The notes under the pieces are model-generated. The model made no database searches, had not been told where the DNA came from, and saw only the letters and a program-made list of their open reading frames with translations. Source: Bacteroidales bacterium (GTDB lineage: Bacteria > Bacteroidota > Bacteroidia > Bacteroidales > UBA932). Taken from it: a stretch of 64,000 nucleotides of DNA. Every line of letters starts with the position of its first letter. The stretch's first letter is position 1. This document shows, piece by piece, positions 34,922-44,664 of the stretch. Where the stretch lies: assembly GCA_017631435.1 (NCBI GenBank), contig JAGBTG010000058.1, forward strand, positions 1 to 64,000, in the 5' to 3' direction. A program made the position numbers and the translations under genes.

Positions 34922-37895
34922 AAACCATCACCTGCACATTGCTTCCCGGCACTTTGAGTCCGCCATTGTTCCCGTTGATTGAATATCTCACACCCACACT
35001 CAACTCTATACCTATTGAGAAAGGGGCCAGATCAACCAGCACGGCCGAACCGTACGAATACATTGAGGTGGTGGCACTCTTTCCACGCGCATCAACCACT
35101 CTGGAATTTGTGGCATAATCCACAAAAGGGATCACCTGAAGCCGCTTAAGATACACAGTCCTGAGCACACTTACATCTCCAAGATATACCGGAAATGCAT
35201 AGTCTGCAGAGAACTTCCGGTACTCCTCGCCGTACACCTCCTCAGTCCACCCTCTTGGCATGGAGGCCAAATTTCCCATATAATACATCTTACCGGCATT
35301 GTTCTGTTTCTGCTGCGCATATGAGAGTTTTATTCCGTGGGTTGAAGCCAATCCGGGGATATATCCGTAAATGCTCAAACAATTCTGGCTGCCCATATTC
35401 TCTCCGGCATCCAAGGCACCCCTCCAAACCGCAGAACCTCCAAAGCCCCATTTTGGATAAATCGCGGAGCGGGCTACGCTTCTCATTTGCGCATACTGTA
35501 CTGCAGCAGTAAGATAATGTGCGTTCTTGAATACTCGGTCCTCATAACTGTAGAAACCGTTATTGCTCATTTCCCACTTTATCTGTGGAATGAACTGCCT
35601 GTTCCATCCCCCCTGTGAAAAGTTCCATGGGATATATGCCATCACACCCGCTTCCACCAACGGGGAACTATCCATGTGTATCACCTGCTTTACCCCCGAA
35701 CTGTCGGATACCAACTTTACATAATAGTGGTCGCCGTCATTCACATCGGCTTCAAGCTGGATTACCGGATACCACCCTTGCCATTTCATCTTAAAGTGTC
35801 CGGCATGATATCCTTTATTGTACGAATAGCCCAACATTGTAACAGCCGTTCCCAAAGTATTCTGCGAATATGCAGTTGCACCTGCAGAGATCACTTCATG
35901 AAGGTTGTCATAGTCGGTCTCCAGAATCCTGTCAACATCATAATAGAAAGGGGCCCACGAATGGAACCTCAACAGGTGGGTTGCCTTGCTGTACCTCTTT
36001 GGCTCAACACTCTGCCTGAACTCCTCAAACGGAACCTCATATTTCACTATACTTGTTCCGTTTTCCCCATTCCTGGCCAACATCCCTTTTGCCGCCAACG
36101 CCTCGGAAGCCTGTCTTGTAAGTTCGTCAGCCACAAAGTACCGGTATTGTCCCACAAGTTCGCCATTCTCTACACGCGGATTGAATTCAGAACCGCAAGC
36201 TGCTGCCAACCTGGCATTTACCTTTACCGGGAACCTGCCTCCCAATTCAAGTGATGAATAGTACAGGTCATCCCCATCCATAAGCGGTGCTGTTGCTCCA
36301 TATCTTGAATTGGTAAGTCTTGTAAGTTCACCTGTCTGAGGCGAATAACCGTAGACATTCCTCACGCCATCCATATCCGAAACAAAATACAGTCCCGTAC
36401 CGTTGCTCCTCAAATCCTCCACAGTTGCCGAATGCTCTCCAATCTCCTCACTCCATTTGCCGTTGTGCAGCCTGAACAGCCCCTGTCCCCCACCGGTAAT
36501 GCATAGGGCATATATATCCTCTCCAAGCCATGCGGCACAAGTCATCTGACCGTTGAGCGGTGCGGGATAAATACCCTTTTCCTCGCCGGTTACAGCATTC
36601 AGAACCTTTATTCTGGAGCCTCCCTGCGGCAAATGCTCAACCACCTGCAGCAGTTCACCGTTGCCGTTTATCTGCACATTGCCATAAAAGTTCTTCTTTC
36701 CGTATTTCTTTGTCTCCCCGGTTTTGAGGTCATACCGGAAAAGTTCCCCGTAAACCAGGTTGCTCCATCTGGCATCGGAAACATTCTCTATATAATATAT
36801 ATGGTTCCCGTATCCGCTCATTGAAACTACAGAAGAAGAGAGTGCCGCCAACACTTTCTCCTTACCGCCATTGACAAGCACCAGCTGCGCATGATGCCTG
36901 AATCCTCGCCTTATGTAAAGCAGACTGTCTTCCCCCACCTTTACTGGAGATAGGTATTCCATATACCCTTTATCCCTTTCAGCCAGAACTTCCTGGGCTG
37001 CATCAAGAGTTCCGCGCTTGAGCATTTCATCTTTCCAATGCCTGGTCATCATCTGCTGCCCCTGGCTGAAATACCATTTGGGGGTACCGTCGGCCACCTT
37101 CCTGTAACTTGCATTCCTCACATTGGGGTTATAGAAATCCTTCACCATGGCAGGGAGGAGTTCCCCGGCATAGTCAAACTTGCCTGTGCGGTACCTCAGT
37201 GTGCTCCCAATGAGGTATCCGAATGCATATCTGTCGGGAGTATAATATTTGTATGAATCCAATTTCCATCTGTACCAGTTCCTCATATCCCCCTCCAGGA
37301 AAGCTGCCCTGTAGTACTCCATGAATTCTGCGCTGCGGCCCCTTCCGGCATTGGAAAGTTCTGTCTCGGCAACTGTTGCATCCCCCTCAAGAAACCATCG
37401 GGAAGGATATATTCCTACACCTATGGCTGGTGCCTGCTCGCCCGCAATTACATATCCCAACCTGAAAATTCCCTTTGTAAAATGGGATATCTGCCCCACA
37501 TGTCTTGACTCATGCACCGCAAGCTGCTCTTCCCAACGTACAGGATAGGTCTGCTGTGGCGAAAGGGTATAAAGCTCCATCCTCTTGGGTGCCCATACCA
37601 CCATTCCGTTGCTGTTTACAGTTCCATTATAGAGCACAGCCGGGATTTTTGCCGGTTTTATCCCTCCCAGGCCAAGCATTACCGCAGGCCTGTTCTGCTC
37701 CAGATGCCACAAGTATCTGGTTGCCAACGAATCCGACCCTTTTGGGTAAATGACTTTATAGGTATCCCCCTGCAGCTGCATCCACCGTGTTTTTGCCGGC
37801 ACACCTCCACTCGTCACAAACTGCCCGTAGGCCAAAGTTGAAAAGAACAGGACTATGATTGCCGGAAGCAGTTTTTTTACACCAAATACCTTCAT
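34905..37895 (-). CDS. Exported gluzincin-like metallopeptidase with beta-propeller domain
   Basis: A 996-residue exported protein of a poorly described type. The start is taken at MKVFGVKKLLPAIIVL (37895), with a signal peptide ending AYGQ; the frame is open to 38039, but that start would overlap the divergent gene. LAVHESRHVGQ at residues 126-135 is an HExxH zinc motif, and WFLEGDATVAE at 167-177 offers the downstream glutamate of gluzincins (family MA, as in M1 or M61). Residues about 290-640 hold beta-propeller blades (GNHIYYIENVSDA, GLYFVSDMDGVRNVYGYSPQ). The C-terminal 350 residues are beta-rich and resemble an outer-membrane barrel, which is uncertain. Substrate unknown. Confidence 0.72.
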   Translation of the reverse strand: MKVFGVKKLLPAIIVLFFSTLAYGQFVTSGGVPAKTRWMQLQGDTYKVIYPKGSDSLATRYLWHLEQNRPAVMLGLGGIKPAKIPAVLYNGTVNSNGMVVWAPKRMELYTLSPQQTYPVRWEEQLAVHESRHVGQISHFTKGIFRLGYVIAGEQAPAIGVGIYPSRWFLEGDATVAETELSNAGRGRSAEFMEYYRAAFLEGDMRNWYRWKLDSYKYYTPDRYAFGYLIGSTLRYRTGKFDYAGELLPAMVKDFYNPNVRNASYRKVADGTPKWYFSQGQQMMTRHWKDEMLKRGTLDAAQEVLAERDKGYMEYLSPVKVGEDSLLYIRRGFRHHAQLVLVNGGKEKVLAALSSSVVSMSGYGNHIYYIENVSDARWSNLVYGELFRYDLKTGETKKYGKKNFYGNVQINGNGELLQVVEHLPQGGSRIKVLNAVTGEEKGIYPAPLNGQMTCAAWLGEDIYALCITGGGQGLFRLHNGKWSEEIGEHSATVEDLRSNGTGLYFVSDMDGVRNVYGYSPQTGELTRLTNSRYGATAPLMDGDDLYYSSLELGGRFPVKVNARLAAACGSEFNPRVENGELVGQYRYFVADELTRQASEALAAKGMLARNGENGTSIVKYEVPFEEFRQSVEPKRYSKATHLLRFHSWAPFYYDVDRILETDYDNLHEVISAGATAYSQNTLGTAVTMLGYSYNKGYHAGHFKMKWQGWYPVIQLEADVNDGDHYYVKLVSDSSGVKQVIHMDSSPLVEAGVMAYIPWNFSQGGWNRQFIPQIKWEMSNNGFYSYEDRVFKNAHYLTAAVQYAQMRSVARSAIYPKWGFGGSAVWRGALDAGENMGSQNCLSIYGYIPGLASTHGIKLSYAQQKQNNAGKMYYMGNLASMPRGWTEEVYGEEYRKFSADYAFPVYLGDVSVLRTVYLKRLQVIPFVDYATNSRVVDARGKSATTSMYSYGSAVLVDLAPFSIGIELSVGVRYSINGNNGGLKVPGSNVQVMVSTDLL

Positions 37896-37982
37896 GGGGA
37901 TAGTTAAGATTGAAATTGTTACAATATTGTTGCGAATATAACAAATATTCACCTCTTTCTTTAACTCCTCAATTTTTAGATT

Positions 37983-37990
37983 TATATTTG
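37983..37990 (+). promoter_or_regulatory. -7 element of the Na/Pi cotransporter gene
   Basis: TATATTTG fits TAnnTTTG and lies 29 bp before the ATG at 38020. The surroundings are AT-rich. The divergent metallopeptidase gene may use elements in the same 124-bp spacer. Confidence 0.5.
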
Positions 37991-38019
37991 TATTCATAAA
38001 ACAAATACTTTTCATTAAA

Positions 38020-39714
38020 ATGGACGCAGTCTTTAACATTCTAACCCTTTTGGGATCTTTGGGTCTGTTCCTTTATGGTATGACCCTCATGAGTGAGGCT
38101 CTTCAGAAGGTTGCCGGAGACAAGTTGAGAAACATCCTTGCAGCCATGACCTCAAATTCTGTATCAAGAATTCTCACAGGACTATTCATTACCGCTGTAA
38201 TCCAGTCTTCAAGTGCCACCACCGTTATGGTTGTGAGCTTTGTAAACGCAGGATTGCTCTCTTTGGTTCAGTCTATTGGTGTAATTATGGGTGCCAACAT
38301 TGGTACAACATTTACAGCATGGCTGATTTCGCTACTTGGTTTTAAAGCAGATATTGCAGTTCTTGCAATTCCACTAATAGCATTCGGATTTGCATTCATG
38401 ATGTGCAAGGCCAAGAAGAAAAAATCTATTGGTGAGCTTATCATCGGCTTCTCATTGCTTTTCTTGGGTTTGAGCTTCCTTAAATCCTCTGTTCCGGACC
38501 TTCAGAACTCACCTGAGGTACTTGCATTCCTTCAGCAGTGGACAAACTACGGTTTCGGTTCTGTAATAATGTTTGTGTTTATAGGCACAATCCTTACCAT
38601 AGTACTTCAGTCTTCAAGTGCAACCATGGCCCTTACCCTTGTAATGTGCAACAACGGCTGGATTCCATTTGAGATGGGTGCTGCAATGGTTCTTGGAGAG
38701 AATATAGGTACAACCATCACTGCAAACATTGCCGCTTCAGTAGCAAACGTTTCTGCAAGAAGAGCTGCGATGGGCCACTCGGTGTTCAACGTATTTGGAG
38801 TTCTATGGTGTCTTATCCTGTTCAATCCGTTCCTTGCACTTGTATCCAAAATTATCATGGCAATGGGCTTGGACAACCCTCTTGTAGCAGGTGCTTCATC
38901 AAACTCGGTGCTATACGCAATTTCAATGGTACATACATTGTTCAATATCTGCAACACCCTTATCCTTGTATGGTTCACCAACCAGATTGCAACTTTGGTT
39001 ACCAAACTTATCAAAGGAAAGAAAGAGGAGGAGGTATTCCGTTTGCAGTACATCCAGGGCGGTATGCTTAGCACTGCAGAGCTTTCACTTAACCAGGCTA
39101 AAGAGGAGATTGTACACTATGCAGACATCTGCCGCAGACAGTATGTATACGCAAAAAATGCAATCAATGAGACTGATCCAGAGAAATTTGATGCTTTGTA
39201 CAAGAAACTTGAGCACTATGAGCAGGTAACAGACCGCATTGAGCTTGAGATTGCAAAATTCCTTGATCAGGTTAAAGACGGCGTAATCAGTGAGGAGTCT
39301 GCACGCAGAATCCAGGCCATGTACAAGATCATCAGCGAGCTTGAGAGCATTGGTGACTCAGGATTCAATGTAGCACGCATACTTCAACGCCGCAATATCC
39401 ACAGCATGAAATTTGATGAGGGTATGGTTAAGAAGCTCAACTACATGATGGACCTTCTTACCCAAGGCTTTGAGGCAATGATCTACAACCTTGAGAAGGG
39501 TTACACCCAGATCAATGACATTGCAAATGCCCAGGATATTGAGCAGGACATCAACGAGTACCGCAACAACCTTAAGGAGGAGCACCTTCTCAACCTTGAG
39601 AACAAGAGCTACAACTACCTTACCGGTGTTTACTACATGGATCTTGTAAATGAGTGCGAGCACGTGGGTGACTTCATGATCAACATCTCAGAGGCAATTA
39701 TGGAGATCAAATAG
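38020..39714 (+). CDS. Na/Pi cotransporter family protein with PhoU-like C-terminus
   Basis: A 564-residue transporter of the NptA/PNaS type that imports phosphate with sodium. The inverted duplication is visible as two QSSSA signatures: IQSSSATTVMVVSFVNAG near residue 61 and LQSSSATMALTLVMCNNG near 197, each followed by a GANIGTT / GENIGTT motif. Roughly eight or nine membrane helices lie in residues 5-330. The last 220 residues form a PhoU-like helical domain (LESIGDSGFNVARILQRR near 447, NECEHVGDFMINISEA at the end) that probably tunes transport. Its stop overlaps the DUF5106 gene end by 8 bp. Confidence 0.93.
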   Translation: MDAVFNILTLLGSLGLFLYGMTLMSEALQKVAGDKLRNILAAMTSNSVSRILTGLFITAVIQSSSATTVMVVSFVNAGLLSLVQSIGVIMGANIGTTFTAWLISLLGFKADIAVLAIPLIAFGFAFMMCKAKKKKSIGELIIGFSLLFLGLSFLKSSVPDLQNSPEVLAFLQQWTNYGFGSVIMFVFIGTILTIVLQSSSATMALTLVMCNNGWIPFEMGAAMVLGENIGTTITANIAASVANVSARRAAMGHSVFNVFGVLWCLILFNPFLALVSKIIMAMGLDNPLVAGASSNSVLYAISMVHTLFNICNTLILVWFTNQIATLVTKLIKGKKEEEVFRLQYIQGGMLSTAELSLNQAKEEIVHYADICRRQYVYAKNAINETDPEKFDALYKKLEHYEQVTDRIELEIAKFLDQVKDGVISEESARRIQAMYKIISELESIGDSGFNVARILQRRNIHSMKFDEGMVKKLNYMMDLLTQGFEAMIYNLEKGYTQINDIANAQDIEQDINEYRNNLKEEHLLNLENKSYNYLTGVYYMDLVNECEHVGDFMINISEAIMEIK

Positions 39715-40675
39715 TCTGCTGCTGCAGATAAGAAATAACCTTACCAACGGGTGCATCCTTCAGGATCACCCGTTTTTCTTTATCCAAAAGATAAAGGCTT
39801 GGGATAGCCCTCAAACCATAGATATTGTTGTCTCTTAGAATCATTTTGTGGTCGTGGGCATAAATCCACTCCTTAGGGAATTTGCCGCGGTTCTCCCTCC
39901 AGGCCTCCATATCCTCATCTATATACATTGCCAGAACCTTTACCTTACCACTGGTAAACTTCTCCGCAACCGGTGAGTTAACAATAGTTTCCAAAATCTC
40001 CCCACATGCATGGCATCCCGGGTTATTGAAAAAAATGAGGGTATAATCCCCTTTAATGCCATAAAGCGACCCCTTGTTCCCTTTCATTTCCTCAAATTTG
40101 AAATCTGCAGCCGGAGTCCCCGCCCTGTTGAGCGAACAAAGCCTGTGCTGGTACTCATACTGCATCTTGTCTACATCCTGCAATGATTTGCACGCCAGGA
40201 TTCCATCCAATGCCCTCAAATACATCTCCTCATCCAGTACCGGCGAATTGGGATCAAAAAAATAATGCTCCATCTGCTCCATAACTTTAAGGAGGGGCTT
40301 ACGTTCTCCGGCCAATGCCAGCGAATCAAGATTGTGGAACAGTTCTGCCATTGGAGACTCCATAGTCTGCGCTCCCACCATTGTTGCCAGCTGGGCATAC
40401 ATTCCAAAAGAATTCAGGAAAGCCAACGAATCAACCCCATGCACAGCACCGGCCTTCTCTTTGCCATCAAGTCCAATCTTAAAGAAATCGTCCCAAAAAT
40501 TCTTTGCAATATATTTTACAGCCTGCTCCTGGTCATTAATATAAGAAGGTGGATTGACCATAGGAAAAGTACCATTATTCACACTTTTCTCTCCACCACC
40601 ATTACTTCCGCCACAAGAAGAGAACACTGCAGCCACCACTGCTGCTGCCAAAATCTGAACCTTCATCTTATTCAT
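39707..40675 (-). CDS. DUF5106 thioredoxin-fold lipoprotein
   Basis: A 322-residue lipoprotein: the signal sequence ends VFSSCGG, with the lipidated cysteine at residue 21. Residues about 50-180 match the helical DUF5106 domain common in Bacteroidota, and 190-322 form a thioredoxin-like domain with the redox motif NPGCHACGEI near 214 (CHAC) and the cis-proline loop AIPSLYLLDKEK near 293. It is probably a periplasm-facing disulfide reductase or oxidase; the partner is unknown. Possible -7 TAACTTAG at about 40708-40701. Convergent with the Na/Pi cotransporter gene, downstream of the groEL terminator. Confidence 0.85.
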   Translation of the reverse strand: MNKMKVQILAAAVVAAVFSSCGGSNGGGEKSVNNGTFPMVNPPSYINDQEQAVKYIAKNFWDDFFKIGLDGKEKAGAVHGVDSLAFLNSFGMYAQLATMVGAQTMESPMAELFHNLDSLALAGERKPLLKVMEQMEHYFFDPNSPVLDEEMYLRALDGILACKSLQDVDKMQYEYQHRLCSLNRAGTPAADFKFEEMKGNKGSLYGIKGDYTLIFFNNPGCHACGEILETIVNSPVAEKFTSGKVKVLAMYIDEDMEAWRENRGKFPKEWIYAHDHKMILRDNNIYGLRAIPSLYLLDKEKRVILKDAPVGKVISYLQQQTI

Positions 40676-40724
40676 ATTCCCGACAATTATTTGTTTACCG
40701 CTAAGTTAGGTATTTTTTGTGTGC

Positions 40725-40752
40725 AAAAAAAAGACCTCCGTTTCCGGAAGCC
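40725..40752 (-). terminator. groEL terminator
   Basis: On the minus strand GGCTTCCG-GAAA-CGGAGGTC is an 8-bp stem (two wobbles) with a GAAA tetraloop followed by eight T. A canonical rho-independent terminator 32 bp after the groEL stop. Confidence 0.88.
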
Positions 40753-40783
40753 TTTTTCTTTTGCTTTATACCGAAGGGGAATA

Positions 40784-42427
<1,644 letters not shown>

Positions 42428-42436
42428 TTAAAATGA

Positions 42437-42706
42437 TTAGATAGTTGCCAAAATATCGCTCTGGCGCATGATAATATAAGACTTGCCATCTGCATGAACC
42501 TCAGTACCTGCATATTTACCATAAAGTACTGTATCGCCAACCTTTACCTCCATAGGCTCGTCCTTTTTACCTGGACCTACTGCCAATACTGTACCCTCCT
42601 GTGGTTTCTCCTTTGCGTTGTCGGGAATAAACAATCCGCTTGCTGTTTTGGTCTCAGCCTCTTTTGGCTCTACCAACACTCTGTCTGCTAATGGTTTAAT
42701 GTTCAT
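42437..42706 (-). CDS. groES: Co-chaperonin GroES
   Basis: The GroEL lid. The true start is [14 protein letters not shown] (42706), giving 89 residues; the frame is open upstream to 42838, but that part would overlap the divergent tadA gene. Conserved: [20 protein letters not shown] (the mobile loop follows), [12 protein letters not shown] near 41, [14 protein letters not shown] near 58 and the C-terminal [11 protein letters not shown]. It heads groES-groEL. Confidence 0.97.
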   Translation of the reverse strand: MNIKPLADRVLVEPKEAETKTASGLFIPDNAKEKPQEGTVLAVGPGKKDEPMEVKVGDTVLYGKYAGTEVHADGKSYIIMRQSDILATI

Positions 42707-42754
42707 AGTTGTTATGTTTTTCAAATATTTGTCGTGGTTATGCCGTTTATATGG

Positions 42755-42770
42755 GCAAAATGAGTGCCAA
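42755..42770 (-). promoter_or_regulatory. Candidate sigma-54 (-24/-12) promoter of groES-groEL
   Basis: The minus strand reads TTGGCAC-TCATT-TTGC (42770-42755). This keeps the invariant GG-N10-GC spacing and matches the TTGGCAC and TTGC halves of the RpoN consensus at every defined position except the G after TTGGCAC. Transcription would start about 37-40 nt before groES. No enhancer site was identified. No housekeeping TAnnTTTG element is obvious in this spacer for groES. Confidence 0.5.
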
Positions 42771-42805
42771 ATCCCCTTTCTGCCAAATTGACACAAAAAA
42801 ATAAC

Positions 42806-42813
42806 TACATTTG
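42806..42813 (+). promoter_or_regulatory. -7 element of tadA
   Basis: TACATTTG lies 15 bp before the tadA ATG; a TTG at 42788-42790 might be the -33 element, though its spacing is short. Confidence 0.4.
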
Positions 42814-42827
42814 CGCAAAATCTGTTT

Positions 42828-43271
42828 ATGGAAAACAATCATCCCGATATTTTGTTCATGAAGGAGGCCCTTAAAGAGGCCCACAAAGCCCTTGAAAAGG
42901 ACGAAGTGCCAATTGGGGCAGTGGTGGTATGCGCCGGCAAAGTGATTGCCAGAGCCTACAACCTCACCGAAACCCTCAATGATGCAACTGCCCATGCTGA
43001 GATGCAGGCCATCACCATGGCCACCTCAACCATTGGAGGCAAGTATCTTGACAAGTGCACATTATATGTAACCGTAGAGCCATGTCCAATGTGTGCCGCA
43101 GCACTTGCATGGTCACAGGTAAAAAGAGTGGTTTATGGTGCTCCCGACAGCAAACGCGGATACTCCAAGTTCACCCCATCGCTCATGCACCCAAAAACAG
43201 AAGTAGTTGGAGGAATTCTTGCCGATGAATGCGGCAAAATGGTTTCAGATTTCTTTAAAGCAAAAAGGTAA
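42828..43271 (+). CDS. tadA: tRNA adenosine deaminase TadA-like nucleoside deaminase
   Basis: A 147-residue zinc-dependent deaminase that, as TadA, converts adenosine to inosine at the wobble position of tRNA-Arg. Zinc and catalytic residues are HAEMQAI near 55 (HAE) and [15 protein letters not shown] near 83 (PCxxC). EVPIGAVVV near 25 and [12 protein letters not shown] near 103 are typical of the family. The N-terminal [20 protein letters not shown] is as in Bacteroidota TadA. The TAATG stop-start overlap couples it to the DedA-like gene. Confidence 0.9.
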   Translation: MENNHPDILFMKEALKEAHKALEKDEVPIGAVVVCAGKVIARAYNLTETLNDATAHAEMQAITMATSTIGGKYLDKCTLYVTVEPCPMCAAALAWSQVKRVVYGAPDSKRGYSKFTPSLMHPKTEVVGGILADECGKMVSDFFKAKR

Positions 43272-43738
43272 TGGAAGGATTGTTGGGTTTGGGCCTCGTG
43301 GGGCTTTTCATTGGGTGCTTTCTGGCAGCAACCGTAATACCGTTCAGCGCAGAGATCCTGCTGGTTGGGGCAATGGTTGCAGGATGTGATCCAATCACAA
43401 CATTCTGCGTTGCCACCCTGGGCAACAGCCTTGGCAGCCTCACCTCCTACGGCATGGGATACCTTGGCAAATGGGAATGGATAGAGAAATACTTCCACGT
43501 ATCCAGAGAAAAACTGGAAAAACAGCGTGGAAAGATAAACAAATACGGCCCATTTATGGCAATGCTCTGCTGGCTTCCGTTCATTGGCGATGTCTTTGCC
43601 ATAGGACTCGGATTCTACAGAATAAATTTCCCCAAGTGCGTAATATTCATCTTCTTGGGCAAAGCCCTCAGATTTGGTGTATGGACCGTTCTGTACATCC
43701 TTTACGGCCAGGCCTTTTTGGATTTTTTTGGGTTATAA
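43271..43738 (+). CDS. DedA/YqaA-family membrane protein
   Basis: A 155-residue inner-membrane protein of the short YqaA-type DedA (VTT) group. Larger DedA members flip lipids such as undecaprenyl phosphate; the short ones are unassigned. Membrane helices near 4-26, 30-60, 100-118 and 125-150. FSAEILLVGAMVAGCDP near 25 has the conserved E, and NSLGSLTSYGMGYLGK near 52 the typical G-rich loop. AMLCWLPFIGDVFAIGLGF near 98 contains the reentrant segment with P and D. It starts inside the tadA stop codon. Confidence 0.85.
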   Translation: MEGLLGLGLVGLFIGCFLAATVIPFSAEILLVGAMVAGCDPITTFCVATLGNSLGSLTSYGMGYLGKWEWIEKYFHVSREKLEKQRGKINKYGPFMAMLCWLPFIGDVFAIGLGFYRINFPKCVIFIFLGKALRFGVWTVLYILYGQAFLDFFGL

Positions 43739-43767
43739 GAAATTTTTACATACCTTTGCACTTCCAC

Positions 43768-43838
43768 TGAGATATGGTGTAATGGTAGCACTACAGATTT
43801 TGGTTCTGTCTGTCAAGGTTCGAATCCTTGTATCTCAA
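43768..43838 (+). tRNA. tRNA-Gln (anticodon UUG)
   Basis: 71 nt. Acceptor stem TGAGATA / TATCTCA (43768-43774 / 43831-43837). Anticodon arm ACAGA-TTTTGGT-TCTGT gives loop position 34-36 = TTG, hence glutamine. The T loop GGTTCGAATCC is canonical. CCA is not encoded. A terminator follows at once. Confidence 0.95.
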
Positions 43839-43844
43839 CATAAA

Positions 43845-43871
43845 GGGCAGCTTTTCCGGCTGCCCTTTTTT
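43845..43871 (+). terminator. tRNA-Gln terminator
   Basis: GGGCAGC (43845-43851) and GCTGCCC (43859-43865) pair in a perfect 7-bp stem, followed by six T. It is 6 bp after the tRNA. Confidence 0.92.
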
Positions 43872-43955
43872 CATCCCGATAATTTTCCGTATCTTCGTAG
43901 CTGTGAGGTTGGATCAAAATTACTTTTGCCCCTGTATCCCCAAAGCAATTTGATG

Positions 43956-43994
43956 TATATTTGTTATATTCATACTGATAAATCGGGATTTATC
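43956..43994 (+). promoter_or_regulatory. Promoter with palindromic operator before the AT-rich ORF
   Basis: TATATTTG (43956-43963) fits the -7 consensus. Just downstream, GATAAATC-GG-GATTTATC (43977-43994) is a perfect 8-bp inverted repeat around the expected transcription start/leader, 16 bp before the ATG at 44011. That position suits a repressor. Confidence 0.55.
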
Positions 43995-44010
43995 GTGAAT
44001 CATTACTTTT

Positions 44011-44484
44011 ATGAAATTAAAACAACCTAAATACCGAACATTTGACAAAGGTGATATTTTAGTCACAGAGCCAGAAACAGGATTCTATGGTATTGCTGTT
44101 GTATTGGATGATGGGTATCGTATAGAATTTAGCGGTAGACTTTCTTATCCGATGTGTCATATTGCAATTACTCCCTTATTATTTGATCATAGACCATCAA
44201 TTGATGAAATAGATATCACATTACTTAAACCATTATCATTTGATAGAATGATTGAACGAGATGGGAAAACATCATTCTTAAGAACAGAACTAATGGTTCA
44301 TATATATACAATCCGTAATATCTTGCCATTAGATGTTATTGGAAAAGTTGATCCTGAACTTGTATATCAAGAGGACCTACCTTGGTATCCAGATAGTCAA
44401 AATCATAAATGTTTTTGGTGCGGAAATGTCGGGTATCTTTTTGGAAGGGAGGCTTACATAAAATGGTTAAGGGATTGCAAATAA
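44011..44484 (+). CDS. AT-rich accessory protein of unknown function
   Basis: A 157-residue soluble protein, not confidently recognised. DKGDILVTEPETGFYGIAVV near residue 12 recalls the start of Imm26-type immunity proteins (a weak resemblance). The C-terminal HKCFWCGNVGYLFGREAY contains a CxxC pair. No membrane segment, no signal peptide. Its composition and codon use are much more AT-rich than all neighbours, it lies next to a tRNA gene, and no partner gene is nearby. It looks like a recently acquired single-gene insert. Confidence 0.6.
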   Translation: MKLKQPKYRTFDKGDILVTEPETGFYGIAVVLDDGYRIEFSGRLSYPMCHIAITPLLFDHRPSIDEIDITLLKPLSFDRMIERDGKTSFLRTELMVHIYTIRNILPLDVIGKVDPELVYQEDLPWYPDSQNHKCFWCGNVGYLFGREAYIKWLRDCK

Positions 44485-44664
44485 ATCGGAATCACTTAAA
44501 TTCGAATTTATCTAACAGCCTTGACACAGTTCAGCTGACACCCCCGAATGATATGACCTCATAAAGTATAGTGTTCTACTTTTATCGCACCTTGGTTAAT
44601 AAATGTATAAGGGCCACCAACGGCAGCCCATACAAAATGTTTCTTCAAAAATCCTAATCATCCA
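44485..44664. other. Spacer after the AT-rich ORF, with palindrome and possible tRNA 3' remnant
   Basis: Contains TAAATTCGAATTTA (44497-44510), a perfect 14-bp palindrome, and just after it TATCTAACA, which together with TTCGAAT resembles the tRNA-Gln 3' end (TTCGAAT...TATCTCAACA) in broken form. ATAAATCGGAAT (44481-44492) repeats ATAAATCGGGAT from the operator at 43978 at 11 of 12 bases. The rest of the spacer shows nothing clear. Confidence 0.35.

Noticed and set aside
37896-38039. N-terminal extension of the gluzincin-like protein
   Set aside because: It would precede the signal peptide and overlap the start of the divergent Na/Pi cotransporter gene.
42707-42838. N-terminal extension of GroES
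   Set aside because: It contains the promoter region and overlaps tadA; GroES is complete from 42706.
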